A stretch of DNA of 64,000 nt, taken from assembly GCA_021014325.1 (NCBI GenBank), contig JAJGQC010000603.1, positions 107,111 to 171,110 on the forward strand. The letters run 5' to 3'. Below the pieces are notes generated by a model. The model made no database searches and was not told the origin of the DNA. It worked only from the letters and a program-made list of their open reading frames with translations. This DNA comes from Plazaster borealis. Lineage: Eukaryota; Echinodermata; Asteroidea; Forcipulatida; Labidiasteridae. Below, piece after piece: positions 21,023 through 33,594 of the stretch; the stretch's first letter is position 1, and every line of letters begins with the position of its first letter. Both the position numbers and the translations under genes were made by a program.

Positions 21023-21754
21023 TTAACAAAATGCTTCTTTATGCAGGTAGGATTTTAAACTGTTCTTGTATATGCCAAGTGAATTTGAAAGTTTCACAGT
21101 TTCAGGTAGGGAGTTCCAAAGCCTTGGTGCTGCAATCTGAAAACTTCTCTCCCCCATTGATGATTCGCCATTTTTCTCCTGAAGGAGTTTTTGTTGTGCA
21201 GACTGTAAGCCACGTAAGCCACGATGCCCTGGGGCATATAATCGCACAAGATCACTTAAATATGCTGGGGCATCACCTTGTAAAATCTTGAAAATAATGA
21301 GGCACAGTTTATATTTAACTCTTTGTTGGATGGGGAGCCAGTGCAAGTAGGCTAATACGGGTGTGATGTGGTCCGTTTTCTTGGTGTATGTGATTATCCT
21401 TGCTGCGAAATTCTGTAGCCGTTGAAGACGAGAGAGGTGTATGCTGTTATTTCCATATAAAAGCGAGTTGCATGAATGGACAATGGTTTCCGCAGCATCC
21501 CTTGTGAGGTGATCCCGTATTCTGCCAATATTCCTAATTGACATAAAAACAGCCTTAGATATTGCTGTCACCTGGCTTTCCATTGTCATAGCTGAGTCAA
21601 ACATCACACCTAAATTACGAACATTAGTGGAAGGCTCAATGTGAGCATCACCAACTCTAATGTGTTCAATATTGACTTTCCTAATTTGCTGTTTGAAACC
21701 TAGAATCATGAATTCAGTTTTTGCATCATTTCGCTTAAGAAAGTTACGATTCAT
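21023..21754 (-). pseudogene. LINE reverse transcriptase C-terminal fragment (CR1/L2-like)
   Basis: 243 open codons. Motifs typical of the C-terminal end of a CR1/L2-type ORF2: KTEFMILG, VRNLGVMFD, RLQRLQNFAARIIT, LHWLPIQQR, APRLWNSLP and a final LKSYLHKEAFC. The catalytic palm and endonuclease are absent, so it is a 5'-truncated copy. The element runs towards lower coordinates. The usual segment before CNSLLYG is shortened, suggesting an internal deletion. Confidence 0.85.
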
Positions 21755-21789
21755 CCATGTTCCGACATCGTAGATGCAGTGTTCGATGA

Positions 21790-21935
21790 CTTCTCACTCC
21801 GGCCGTCAAACTCCAGCCGTCAAACTCCAGCAGCCCAACTCCAGCCGCCACACTCCAGCCACCAAACTCCAGCCACCAAGTTCCAGCCGCCAAACTCCAG
21901 CCACAAACTCCGCCACAACTCCAAACTCCAAACAC
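21790..21935. repeat. Short array of a 14 bp unit (CCGTCAAACTCCAG)
   Basis: About ten units with substitutions (CCGCCACACTCCAG, CCACCAAACTCCAG), breaking down at the right end. It shares period and the CAAACT core with the large satellite at 24553. Confidence 0.75.
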
Positions 21936-21954
21936 CAGTCTGAAATGAAATAAA

Positions 21955-22115
21955 AATCGGGACAATGTGTTAAGGACAATGTGTTTACATGCTGAAAATT
22001 GTGCATGGTTTTTCACTATCTCCTCCTGACTCACACAACAGATTAAGCCCAACTTTTCACAGGTTTGTTATTTCATGTACATTGTATGTGGTTGATCAAA
22101 CAAAACATGAACACT
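21955..22115. repeat. Repeat I
   Basis: GGACAATGTGTTTACATGCT, then ACAGATTAAGCCCAA and TTTCACAGGTTTGTTATTTC recur at 55920-56062. The unit is related to families A and D in its GGTTTGTTATTTC segment. Confidence 0.6.
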
Positions 22116-22904
22116 GTTCAGACTATTTTGTGGGCAATTGCCCACAAAATAGTAGCGGAGGGACTGGCCAGAGGTCAGAGGTCAGTGACCACGTCCGACC
22201 AAATCAAGCATTTTTACATTTGGTCACTAAACTTCAACAGAGGAAAGTTTGCTCTACATGTACAAACTGCTCTGTGATTTGAAAATGTTTTGCCTCTGCT
22301 GGATATCCAATCTGGATTGAGCCTGACCAATAATCTGAATATGCATTAATTTCTTGTCCTGTTCTATGATAATTGGTGGAGTGTCGTGGCCTAGTGATGC
22401 AGACCTCACAGAACAGACCGGACTTGTTATTATCACCACACAAAAGGACACTTTAAATGTAGTTCCATCAGCCTGCGTGGCTTATGTTATGATCTGTCAG
22501 TCAATGTCAATCACTCAAAAATACACTTGTTACCCCTCAGCCCTTATATTGTAGCTACCGCAAAATATCTCAAAACCATGTTCGTATACCTGAGCATTGT
22601 GACGTTCACATTTAACCTTTGAAATTGATCTCATCACCTTTGACCTTTTCAACCACAAAACAATCCCAACTTTCCTTTCTCTAAGAGCAACCCCCCACTT
22701 AAATTAAGGTCCGGAAACCTAATAGCTATGACTCACCACAAAGACCTGGACCTTTGACCTTATTCACCCCCAAAACAACTTTCCTTTCTCTAAGAGCAAA
22801 CCTCCACCCAAGTTACAGGTCCAAATATCCTTTGTAACTCAAGTTACAATCTGGAAAGCATTTAGTTATAACTCACCACCGTGACCTAGACCTTGACCTT
22901 TTAA
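22116..22904. other. No gene seen; inverted repeat and SINE-like scrap
   Basis: TTTTGTGGGCAATTGCCCAC with its following AAAA forms a perfect short hairpin at about 22127-22150. GTGTCGTGGCCTAGTGATG near 22381 resembles the head of the SINE at 47739. Confidence 0.45.
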
Positions 22905-24450
22905 GTAAGTGGCGTGGAAAATGTTATCTTTTGTTATTTCTTTTTCGGGAATTAAAATTGCTGGAGAGTTTTGCAGCTTTTTTAATTCAATCAAAAATGA
23001 ATACAGAAAACTAAAAATAGCGAAAGAAGTTCTGAGAAAATCGTGTGTTCAGGATTGTTTATATTGTTGCAATAAAAATAAGCAACACAAATTTGAGGGG
23101 TTGTGAAATGCCACAAACAGTTCTCTTAACGATTGGTGCTGGTATGAGCTTTCTTATCACTGAGTCCCCAGAATGAAACTAATCAAGAAAGTAGCATGGA
23201 CAATTTGAATAATCAAAAGCTAACTGTTGTTATTTCTTTATTTAGGAGTTTACCTTGCTGGAGAGTGCAGCTCCTTTACTGTAGGCCAGTCAAGACATCT
23301 ACTTGTTGACGGGTAGATCACTTAGCTCTTTCGAGATGGTGAGCCTCAGATGCAACACAAACAAACAATTAAAACAGTCAGTTTCAGAAAAATTGCTTTA
23401 CCTGAAAGTTTGGTGTAAACTTCAAGCAAAACTGAATACAACAAAATGAAAACAGCCAAGAAAAGTTCTCGGGAACTGGTGCATATCAGGGTTCTTTTGG
23501 CTGTTGCAATGAAGATAAGCAACAGACATATTGTCGGCATTTTCACGAAGTGGCGAATCCGTGCAAAACAATTTTTTACAGCATTTTGTTTTTTTGCATT
23601 TTTAAAAATGTATTTGGTGTCCCTAAGAATTCTAAAAAGTTTTTAAGTCTTGAAAGCGTATAGTTTTTTAAATACGGTAATTGCATAAACGGCGAATCAG
23701 TCAGCTTCACGGATTTGCGTTTTCACGAACCGGCGAATAACCTTTTCCCCAGGGTTTATTTGTAGTGCTACCACTTAAGCGCGCTTGTCAACGTCGTCAC
23801 CGGCGAATCCGCGCCCTGTGTGTGGTGAATCCGGTGTTTAGAGCATTTTGCGTTTTCACGAACCGGCAAATCTTTGACCCCCGCAGGGTTTCCACTAACC
23901 GGCGAATCCTGTGTGTGGTGAATCCGCGCTCCGTGTGTGGCGAGTCCGGGTGCTCGCCATTTTCGCTTTTCACGAACTGGCGATTAAGTTTTGAACCAAA
24001 CAGCATCCTAACAAAGCATCACAATAAAGAAATAAGTATCTAGTCATGTCATTTAACTTATACACTACCGTATCACTAAAAAATATTTAACACTTTCAAT
24101 TAATAGACCAGCGAAAAACACATTTTTTAAATGTGACCAACTTTGTTTTTCAGCTGCTAGGGCGGATTCGCTCGTTCGTAAAAACGCCAATGATATGAGG
24201 CGACATCTCAATTGCCGCAAAGAGTTCTCTTGACGATTGGTGCTGGTATGAGCTTTCTTATCACTGAGTCCCCAGAATGAAACTAATCAAGTAAGTGGCA
24301 TGGACAATTTTAATAACCAAAAGCTAACTTTTGTTATTTCTTTATTTAGGAATTTACCTTGCTGGAGTGTGCAGCTCCTTTACTGTAGGCCAGTGAAGAC
24401 ATCTACTTGTTGACGGGTAGATCTCAGATGCAATAAAGAAATCAAACAAA
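22905..24450 (+). repeat. Locally duplicated segment with splice-like signals
   Basis: A ~230 bp block at 23107-23340 recurs at 24215-24440 (TTGGTGCTGGTATGAGCTTT, then TTATTTCTTTATTTAGGA and GCAGCTCCTTTACTGTAGGCC). A weaker third copy lies at 22905-22985, and the right part recurs at 29570-29700, beyond the satellite. The block looks like donor (CAAGTAAGT), short intron, acceptor (CTTTATTTAG) and open frame. Between the copies, CACGAACCGGCGAAT-type motifs repeat (23540-23970). A gene remnant is possible but not established. Confidence 0.5.
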
Positions 24451-24552
24451 ATTCCACAGATGAAAAAAGTGGTTTAATAATGAAAATATCACAACTTCAA
24501 GAGAAGATCTTACACTCTACAAAGAAGAAGATCTTACGGGAAAGGGCTTGCA

Positions 24553-27500
24553 CAAACTCCAAACTGCAAACTTGAAACTGCGAACATGAAACTACAAGCT
24601 GGAAACTACAAGCTGGAACTACAAACTGAAACTACCAACTGGAAACTACAAGCTGGAGACTACAAACTGGTAACTACAAACTGGTAACTACAAACTGGTA
24701 ACTACAAACTGGAAACTACAAACTGGAAACTACAAGCTGAAAACTACAAGCTGAAAACTACAAGCTGGAAACTACAAACTGTTAACTACAAACTGAAAAC
24801 TACAAACTGGAAACTAGAAACTGGAAACTACAAGCTGAAAACTACAAGCTGGAAACTACAAACTGGAAACTACAAACTGGAAACTACAAACTGGAAACTA
24901 CAAACTGGTAACTACAAACTGGTAACTACAAACTGGTAACTACAAACTGGTAACTACAAACTGGAAACTACAAACTGGAAACTACAAGCTGAAAACTACA
25001 AGCTGAAAACTACAAGCTGAAAACTACAAGCTGGAAACTACAAGCTGGAAACTACAAACTGGAAACTACAAACTGGAAACTACAAACTGGAAACTACAAA
25101 CTGGAAACTACAAACTGGAAACTACAAACTGGAAACTACAAACTGGAAACTACAAACTGGAAACTACAAACTGATAACTACAAGCTGGTAACTACAAACT
25201 GGTATCTACAAACTGGAAACTACAAACTGGAAACTACAAACTGGAAACTACAAGCTGATAACTACAAGCTGAAAACTACAAGCTGGAAACTACAAGCTGA
25301 AAACTACAAGCTGGAAACTACAAACTGGAAACTACAAACTGGAAACTACAAACTGGAAACTACAAACTGGAAACTACAAACTGGTAACTACAAACTGGAA
25401 ACTACAAACTGGAAACTACAAACTGAAAACTACAAACTGGAAACTACAAACTGGAAACTACAAACTGGAAACTACAAACTGGAAACTACAAACTGAAAAC
25501 TACAAACTGGAAACTACAAACTGAAAACTACAAACTGGAAACTACAAACTGGAAACTACAAACTGGAAACTACAAACTGATAACTACAAACTGGAAACTA
25601 CAAACTGGAAACTACAAACTGGAAACTACAAACTGATAACTACAAACTGGAAACTACAAACTGGAAACTACAAACTGATAACTACAAACTGATAACTACA
25701 AGCTGGTAACTACATGCTAGTAACTACAAACTGGTAACTACAAACTGGAAACTACAAGCTGAAAACTACAAGCTGAAAACTACAAGCTGGAAACTACAAA
25801 CTGGAAACTACAAACTGGAAACTACAAACTGAAAACTACAAACTGGAAACTACAAACTGGAAACTACAAACTGGTAACTACAAACTGGAAACTACAAACT
25901 GGAAACTACAAACTGGAAACTACAAACTGGAAACTACAAACTGGAAACTACAAACTGGAAACTACAAACTGGAAACTACAAACTGGAAACTACAAACTGG
26001 AAACTACAAACTTGAAACTACAAACTGGAAACTACAAACTGGAAACTACAAACTGGAAACTACAAACTGGAAACTACAAACTGGAAACTACAAACTGGAA
26101 ACTACAAACTGGAAACTACAAACTGGAAACTACAAACTGGAAACTACAAACTGGAAACTACAAACTGGAAACTACAAACTGGAAACTACAAACTGGAAAC
26201 TACAAACTGATAACTACAATCTGGAAACTACAAACTGGAAACTACAAACTGGAAACTACAAACTTGAAACTACAAACTGGAAACTACAAACTGGAAACTA
26301 CAAACTGGAAACTACAAACTGGAAACTACAAACTGGAAACTACAAACTGGAAACTACAAACTGGAAACTACAAACTGGAAACTACAAACTGGAAACTACA
26401 AACTGATAACTACAAACTGGAAACTACAAACTGGAAACTACAAACTGGAAACTACAAACTGGAAACTACAAACTGGAAACTACAAACTGGAAACTACAAA
26501 CTGGAAACTACAAACTGGAAACTACAAACTGGAAACTACAAGCTGGAAACTACAAGCTGGAAACTACAAACTGGAAACTACAAACTGGAAACTACAAGCT
26601 GGAAACTACAAACTGAAAACTAAAAGCTGGAAACTACAAACTGAAAACTACAAACTGGAAACTACAAACTGGAAACTACAAACTGGAAACTACAAGCTGA
26701 AAACTACAAGCTGAAAACTACAAGCTGGAAACTACATGCTGTAAACTACAAGCTGGTAACTACAAACTGGTTACTACAAACTGGAAACTACAAACTGGTA
26801 ACTACAAACTGGAAACTACAAACTGGTAACTACAAACTGGAAACTACAAACTGGTAACTACAAACTGGAAACTACAAACTGGAAACTACAAACTGGAAAC
26901 TACAAACTGGAAACTACAAACTGGAAACTACAAACTGGAAACTACAAACTGGAAACTACAAACTGATAACTACAAACTGGAAACTACAAACTGGAAACTA
27001 CAAACTGGAAACTACAAACTGGAAACTACAAACTGGAAACTACAAACTGGAAACTACAAACTGGAAACTACAAACTGGAAACTACAAGCTGGAAACTACG
27101 AGCTGGAAACTACAAACTGAAACTACAAACTGGAAACTACAAACTGGAAACTACAAACTGAAAACTACAAACTGAAACTACAAACTGGAAACTACAAACT
27201 GGAAACTACAAACTGAAACTACAAACTGGAAACTACAAACTGAAACTACAAACTGGAACTACAAACTGAAACTACAAACTGAAAACTACAAACTGGAAAC
27301 TACAAACTGGAAACTACAAACTGGAAACTACAAACTGGAAACTACAAACTGGAAACTACAAACTGGAAACTACAAACTGGAAACTACAAGCTGGAAACTA
27401 CAAGCTGGAAACTACAAACTGGAAACTACAAACTGGAAACTACAAGCTGGAAACTACAAACTGCAAACTACAAGCTGGAAACTACAAACTGGAAACTACA

Positions 27501-29510
27501 AACTGGAAACTACAAACTGGAAACTACAAACTGGAAACTACAAGCTGAAAACTACAAGCTGGAAACTACATGCTGGAAACTACAAGCTGGTAACTACAAA
27601 CTGGTTACTACAAACTGGAAACTACAAACTGGTAACTACAAACTGGAAACTACAAACTGGTAACTACAAACTGGAAACTACAAACTGGTAACTACAAACT
27701 GGAAACTACAAACTGGAAACTACAAACTGGAAACTACAAACTGGAAACTACAAACTGGAAACTACAAACTGGAAACTACAAGCTGAAAACTACAAGCTGA
27801 AAACTACAAACTGGTAACTACAAACTGGAAACTACAAACTGGAAACTACAAACTGGAAACTACAAGCTGAAAACTACAAGCTGAAAACTACAAGCTGGAA
27901 ACTACAAACTGAAAACTACAAGCTGGAAACTACAAGCTGGAAACTACAAGCTGGAAACTACAAACTTGAAACTACAAACTGGAAACTACAAACTGGAAAC
28001 TACAAACTGGAAACTACAAACTGAAAACTACAAACTGGAAACTACAAACTGGAAACTACAAACTGGAAACTACAAACTGGAAACTACAAACTGAAAACTA
28101 CAAACTGGAAACTACAAACTGGAAACTACAAACTGATAACTACAAACTGGAAACTACAAACTGGAAACTACAAACTGGAAACTACAAACTGGAAACTACA
28201 AACTGGAAACTACAAACTGATAACTACAAACTGGAAACTACAAACTGGAAACTACAAACTGGAAACTACAAACTGGAAACTACAAACTGGAAACTACAAA
28301 CTGGAAACTACAAACTGGAAACTACAAACTGGAAACTACAAACTGAAAACTACAAACTGAAAACTACAAACTGGAAACTACAAACTGGAAACTAAAAACT
28401 GAAAACTACAAACTGAAACTACAAACTGAAACTACAAACTGGAAACTACAAACTGGAAACTACAAACTGGAAACTACAAACTGAAACTACAAACTGGAAA
28501 CTACAAACTGAAACTACAAACTGAAACTACAAACTGGAAACTACAAACTGGAAACTACAAACTGGAAACTACAAACTGAAACTACAAACTGGAAACTACA
28601 AACTGAAACTACAAACTGGAAAACTACAAACTGAAACTACAAACTGGAAACTACAAACTGGAAACTACAAACTGGAAACTACAAACTGGAAACTACAAAC
28701 TGAAACTACAAACTGGAAACTACAAACTGGAAACTACAAACTGAAACTACAAACTGGAAACTACAAACTGAAACTACAAACTGGAAACTACAAACTGGAA
28801 ACTACAAACTGGAAACTACAAACTGAAACTACAAACTGGAAACTACAAACTGGAAACTACAAACGGGAAACTACAAACTGGAAACTACAAACTGGAAACA
28901 ACAAACTGCAAACTACAAACTGGAAACTACAAACACCAAACTACAAACTCCAAACAACAAACTCGAAACTACAAACTCCAAACTACAAACTGGAAACTAC
29001 AAACTTGAAACTACAAACTGGAAACTACAAACTGGAAACTACAAACTGGAAACTACAAACTGGAAACTACAAACTGGAAACTACAAACTGGAAACTACAA
29101 ACTGGAAACTACAAACTGGAAACTACAAACTGGAAACTACAAACTGGAAACTACAAACTGGAAACTACAAACTGGAAACTACAAACTGGAAACTACAAAC
29201 TGGAAACTACAAACTGGTAACTACAAGCTGGTAACTGCAAACTGGTAACTACAAACTGGAAACTACAAGCTGGAAACTACAAGCTGGAAACTACAAGCTG
29301 GAAACTACAAGCTGGAAACTACAAGCTGAAAACTACAAGCTGGAAACTACAAACTGGAGACTACAAACTGGAAACTACAAGCTGGTAACTACAAACTGGA
29401 AACTACAAACTGATAACTACAAACTGGAAACTACAAGCTGAAAACTACAAACTGGAAACTGCAAACTGGAAACTACCAACTGGAAACTACAAACTGGAAA
29501 CTACAAAGTT
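24553..29510 (+). repeat. ~5 kb satellite of the 14 bp unit CTGGAAACTACAAA
   Basis: About 350 units by length. Most are exact. Variants are CTGATAACTACAAA, CTGGTAACTACAAA, CTGAAAACTACAAG and a 13 bp form CTGAAACTACAAA enriched at 27115-27300 and 28400-28830. The strand is purine-rich, with almost no long G or C runs. Because 14 is not a multiple of 3, each frame reads a 14-residue repeat, giving spurious open frames at 26012-26623 and 29005-29220; these are not genes. Edges decay into CCAAACTCC-type units (about 28930-28985 and 29520-29565). Confidence 0.95.
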
Positions 29511-29569
29511 CAATGTTCACACTCCAAGCTCCAAACTCCAAACTCCAAGCATCAAACTCCAAGCACCAA

Positions 29570-29700
29570 TTTACCTTGCTGGAAAGTGCAGCTCCTTTAC
29601 TGTAGGCCTGACGGGTAGATCTCTTTGGAGATGGTGAGCATACTGCAACACAAAAAACAATTAAAACTGTTAATTTCAGATAAATTGCTTTTAAGTAGGC
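29570..29700 (+). repeat. Copy of the pre-satellite flank
   Basis: TTTACCTTGCTGGAAAGTGC, then TTTACTGTAGGCC, ACGGGTAGATC and AATTGCTTTT match 23250-23400 and 24350-24430. The satellite thus lies between direct copies of one segment. Confidence 0.7.
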
Positions 29701-30071
29701 CATTACATGAGCATGCATCACTGGTTTGGTGCCCGGCCTTGTCCAACCAACAACTTTGGAAAGAGTTCATTTTAGTTTTCTTTTGTTTAGGTATTTCTAG
29801 AAGGGCTTTAAATATTTCTGACAAAGAACAGTGTTATCCAGTCCGATATATAAAGTTGGGACTCTCATTGTTAAATAACAGGGTCCATTTCCGTGCCAGT
29901 TTGGGGTTAAATTGCTTCTATAACATATTTGATTTACCAATTGCTAATTGTTGTTGTTTACCCTATAGACATGATGTAGTGAATTTTCAAGACAAATGGG
30001 CGATAACAAATGCTGCTCATCACTCTTTTTTATCGTTTTCCAAGGCTGTAGGATGTGATCCTCTGAAGTAA
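29625..30071 (+). other. Open frame of 148 codons, doubtful
   Basis: An uninterrupted plus-strand frame starting inside the repeated flank and ending at 30071. It is hydrophobic and cysteine-rich in the second half (FYNIFDLPIANCCCLPY). No domain is recognised. It may be part of a mobile element or chance. Confidence 0.2.
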
Positions 30072-30533
30072 AATAAACCATTGTTTTTAGCAGTCATTAT
30101 TTTACTCAATTACTTAGAAATCATCTAATGGCGCCGGGTTGGGGTTCCTCTTTTGGGGTTCCTCTGACATAAATTATATAAGGGATTGCAAGAAACCTGT
30201 TTTTCTGTTCCTTTTTTAATTGGCTATTTCCACTGAACTATTTTTTCCTATACATTTTAGTTGTTATAAGAAATAATATTCTAGCGCAGTTTGTATTGTT
30301 TTCTTTTCTATGTGTGTTGTGATGCAGCCTTAAAAGCTACGGGCAATAACAAATCGTAGGGGGCACAATGTGCCCCCACCCTCTGCCATCCCCACCCACC
30401 CCCAGTCCTGATACGGTTAAGAACACAGATTTGGTGAACATTCATCTCCCATTTATAATAAGGAAAAAACACAAGTTAACTACTCTTAAATATCCTGTAA
30501 CTTTGCTAAGGGGAAATTGACCTATTATCACAG
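30072..30533. other. No gene seen
   Basis: Intergenic or intronic AT-rich DNA with no recognised repeat. No exon of the SLC43A3-like gene could be identified here. Confidence 0.35.
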
Positions 30534-30810
30534 TTGTAGCACTCGAGTCCAGGACTCGGACTCGAGTCCATCTCAAGTCACAATTTTGGTGACTCGGACT
30601 TGACAGTAACTTTTCTCAGATAGTGTATTCCAATTGCAGATCATACTTCCTCCAGGGACAAACCCGCTCCAGATTTTTGGCGATAACTCAAAACGCTACC
30701 ACGTTTTGAAATGAAACTTTCACAGGTTAGTTGTATGGTATATCTACAACTATATAGGATTAAAACAAACAGTGGTTCCAATTTCCAAACGTATACAATC
30801 ACTTTAACCA
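30534..30810. repeat. Left end of GACTC element joined to partial MITE family B
   Basis: CAGTTGTAGCACTCGAGTCC to 30605 matches the left end of 10851-11408. From 30616 it is family B (CCGCTCCAGATTTTTGGCGA, then ACAACTATATAGGATT), ending at ATACAATCACTTTAA. Confidence 0.6.
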
Positions 30811-31199
30811 TTCTTTGCACATATATTTACCATAGGTCCAGCTAATGTTTTTTTCTCATTATTTGAAAAGAAGACAAAATACTATAGGAATTATGTCAAC
30901 CTTTTAATCAGTATAGTGATTGTTTGTTGTTGTGTTTTTGATGCCCCGATTTTTAATTACAAATAAATATAAAACTTGTCCTGGATAATTTTGCATCAAA
31001 GATATTTCGTACAACCCACCTGGACAGAATTAGGGTCAACGCTACTAAAAAGGGGTTTCATTCATCTCATGACTTTGTTGTATAATAAACTTTGGAGTTG
31101 ATCAGTTATACAAAACGTAGAGAATTTTTATGACAGACCATTTTTATGTTTAATTCTGTCTGTCTGTCAAAGGGAAGAGCCCTTTGAGGTGTCTATTAC

Positions 31200-31425
31200 T
31201 ATTTTGATTGAAACCCTCATCTCACAATCGATTGCAGTGATTTAGCTTGGTGCTCTACATACTTGGCAGCACAGGCTGTATACTCCCAAGGGAGCTGAGA
31301 TGGTTTAAGGAATGAAATAAATTGCCCAGTGATCGGGGTGATAATGTTGAGCACTCATGAGCGCTACTGAGTGACGAATTTGAGTGCTATATAAGAAGCC
31401 ACTATTATTATTGTTACTATTGTTA
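31200..31425 (+). mobile_element. LINE 3'-end-like fragment
   Basis: GTTGAGCACTCATGAGCGCT, then GAGTGCTATATAAG and an ATT trinucleotide run (31405-31415) resemble CR1/L2-type 3' ends. This call rests on recalled family texture, not on a coding match. Confidence 0.4.
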
Positions 31426-31437
31426 ACCCATACTTAC

Positions 31438-32279
31438 CCAAGGCTGATAATTGTTTGTCAGTTGCACCAAGTCTGGGTTGAGAGTCCCAAGAAAGAAAAA
31501 CATGTTGAGTTGAAGCAACGAGAACCAGATGAGCAGGAAGAGTGAAGGCAAAAACAGGATCTGAGAGATGGGTAGCGTAACTTCTTCACGGCTTCAGTCA
31601 TGCTTTGTGTGGAAGCATCATCTGTAATGGAGAGATCCCTGTCCTGTGGTGATTTAGAGTTCCTTTCTTCAGAACTGTCTCCATTAATGGATGTGTTCTC
31701 AGTGAGTTTGCTCTCTGTGGCTGGTTGTGTCCTGTGTGCTGTCGAGGTGTCTGTCATGGCTGGGGATGCCACATGTACACTATTTGCCCCATTCTTTAAT
31801 GAGTCCTGGGACATGGGTGCTTTGGTGTCTTCCATTGATGGGTGTGGCTTCTCTGATGTTGAAAGGTGTGGCTTCTCTGATGATTTGGTGTCATCTGTTG
31901 CAGGGTGTGACTCTTTTGTGATGATGTGGCATCCTTCGTTGCTGGGTGCGACTTTGTGATAATGCAGTGTTATCCGTTGCTTGGTGCGGCATCTGTGGTG
32001 ATGTGGCATCCTCCATTGCTGGGTGTGGCTCTTGTGATGAGGCGGAGTCATCTGTTGCTGGGTGTGGCTCTTGTGATGATGCAGTGTCATCTGTTGCTGG
32101 GTGTGGTTCTTGTGATGATGCGGTGTCCTCTGTAACTGTGTGTGACATCTGTGATGTGGTGTCCTCTGTTGGTGTGTGTGGCACCTGTGTTTTAGTGTTC
32201 TCCATTTCTGGATGCTCAGTCTTTGATGATGTGTTGTCCTCAATGGCCACATCATTATTGAGCTTAGCTCTATTCTTTT
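31438..32279 (-). CDS. SLC43A3-like nucleobase transporter, exon with expanded loop and TM7
   Basis: The acceptor TTGTTCAATACAG precedes 32279, and the donor CCTTGG|GTAAGT ends the exon at 31438. The exon first encodes a ~240-residue hydrophilic loop with repeats of the type SSQEPHPATDD (H, P, S, T, D, E-rich), then a helix, ISQILFLPSLFLLIWFSLLQ, and FLGTLNPDLVQLTN. The latter matches the SLC43A3 segment after the central cytosolic loop (GTLNSLL-type). Family members are 12-helix MFS uniporters; SLC43A3 is the equilibrative nucleobase transporter in the plasma membrane. Frame breaks lie near 31960 (repeat) and 31565. The loop is much longer than in vertebrate relatives. Confidence 0.7.
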
Positions 32280-32544
32280 CTGTATTGAACAAAATAAATT
32301 ACGTTTATTCTTTCTATGAGTTGAATGGAAGTATGGCAAAACTCAAATGATATTGTTCCTTATGAGGTCACTAGTGCACGTCTATGCACCTCAGAGACTG
32401 TGAGTGACCAGAAGATCTGGTCACCACAGGCCCTAGTGACCAAATTATAATTTGCAGGGTCCATATGTGTTTTATAATACACCTCTTACCCAAATATGAA
32501 AAACAATTGACAATTGACTCATGAGCAAGACAACCATGAGCAAA

Positions 32545-32936
32545 AATTAAAGGGATTGTATACGATTGGTAATTGGAACCCACTGTTTGTTTCAATTCTA
32601 CATAGTTGTAGATATATACCATAAAACTAACCTGTGAAAATTTCATTTCAAAATGTGGTAGCATTTTTGAGATATTAATCTTGAGCGGTTATGTCCATGC
32701 AGGAAGAATAATCTGCAATTGAATACACAATCTGAGAAGTAACGCTTCTCTGATTCAAATTTTGTGGGATATAAAGTGATATTTTTTTTCTATAACTGCA
32801 GTTCTTCGAAGTGAAAAATTTCTCAAAATGCATAATACTATCCAAAGCTGTTGTACTTCTTACCAAGTAAGCTTTTATTGCCATTAATTTTCAGAGTCAT
32901 TACCAAACGTATACAGACCCTTTAAAGGACCTCTTT
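32545..32936. repeat. MITE family B, full length
   Basis: Starts TTAAAGGGATTGTATACG and ends CGTATACAGACCCTTTAA, an inverted pair. Inside are TATAGTTGTAG-like text and AGTAACGCTTCTCTGA. In the opposite orientation to the copy at 39167. Confidence 0.75.
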
Positions 32937-33594
32937 AATTTCCCTAGTTTTAGTTTTTAACTTGCTGTTCACTGTTCACATCATGAGAGGGCGCTGTAAC
33001 CAGTAAAAAATATTGAGTATGGTGCCTGGTTTGGGAATTATTTCCTGCAAATTATGCGCACGATGTCTTGACGCACATCTAGGTCATAGTTGCACAAACT
33101 TCATGCACTAGCCTATATTATGGGTTGGTTTTTTTTGCCAACCAGGATAGAGAACCAGCAAGAGGTGTGTTATACTATACGAATAATGAATGTTTATGAG
33201 TGTAATGGTGAGAATATTATGAGTTGAAAGATGGAATGCTCCATTCACTGAGGCGGCCGAGTTGAACGGAACAAGCCATCTTTCAACGAATTAAAATATT
33301 CTCTCCGTTGCATGAATGCAACACCCATCAAGTAAATCTTAAAAATTTTGTGGCAGTCAGTCTAGCGTGTAATAGTACAAAAAGATAGTACCAGAAATGC
33401 ACGCTGTATAAAACCAAAATGCACGCGCAGTGACGTACTATGAAATGGTGTGAATAATGAATGTCGCGTGACCTCCAATCCTCCAATCAAATGACAAGAG
33501 TTTACTTGGGTGGTATATAAAACAAACTATTGACTTGTCATAGCCCATTTGTGAGATAATATAGATGTTGAGTCTTCGCTTCACTAAAAGTTAC
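32937..33594. other. Intron; palindromic repeat around GTTGAAAGATGG
   Basis: GAGTTGAAAGATGGAATGCT (near 33220) and AGCCATCTTTCAACGAATTA (near 33272) are inverted arms around GAACGGAACA. A related structure is at 62280-62360. No exon was seen. Confidence 0.45.

Noticed and set aside
26012..26623. Long open frame of a 14-residue repeat
   Set aside because: It is a by-product of the 14 bp satellite; all frames read similarly.
29005..29220. Open frame with KLQTGNY repeats
   Set aside because: Same satellite by-product.
24553..29510. CRISPR array
   Set aside because: The repeats are contiguous without unique spacers and the DNA is eukaryotic.
31600..32350. Valine- and cysteine-rich plus-strand open frames
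   Set aside because: Antisense of the repetitive transporter loop on the minus strand.
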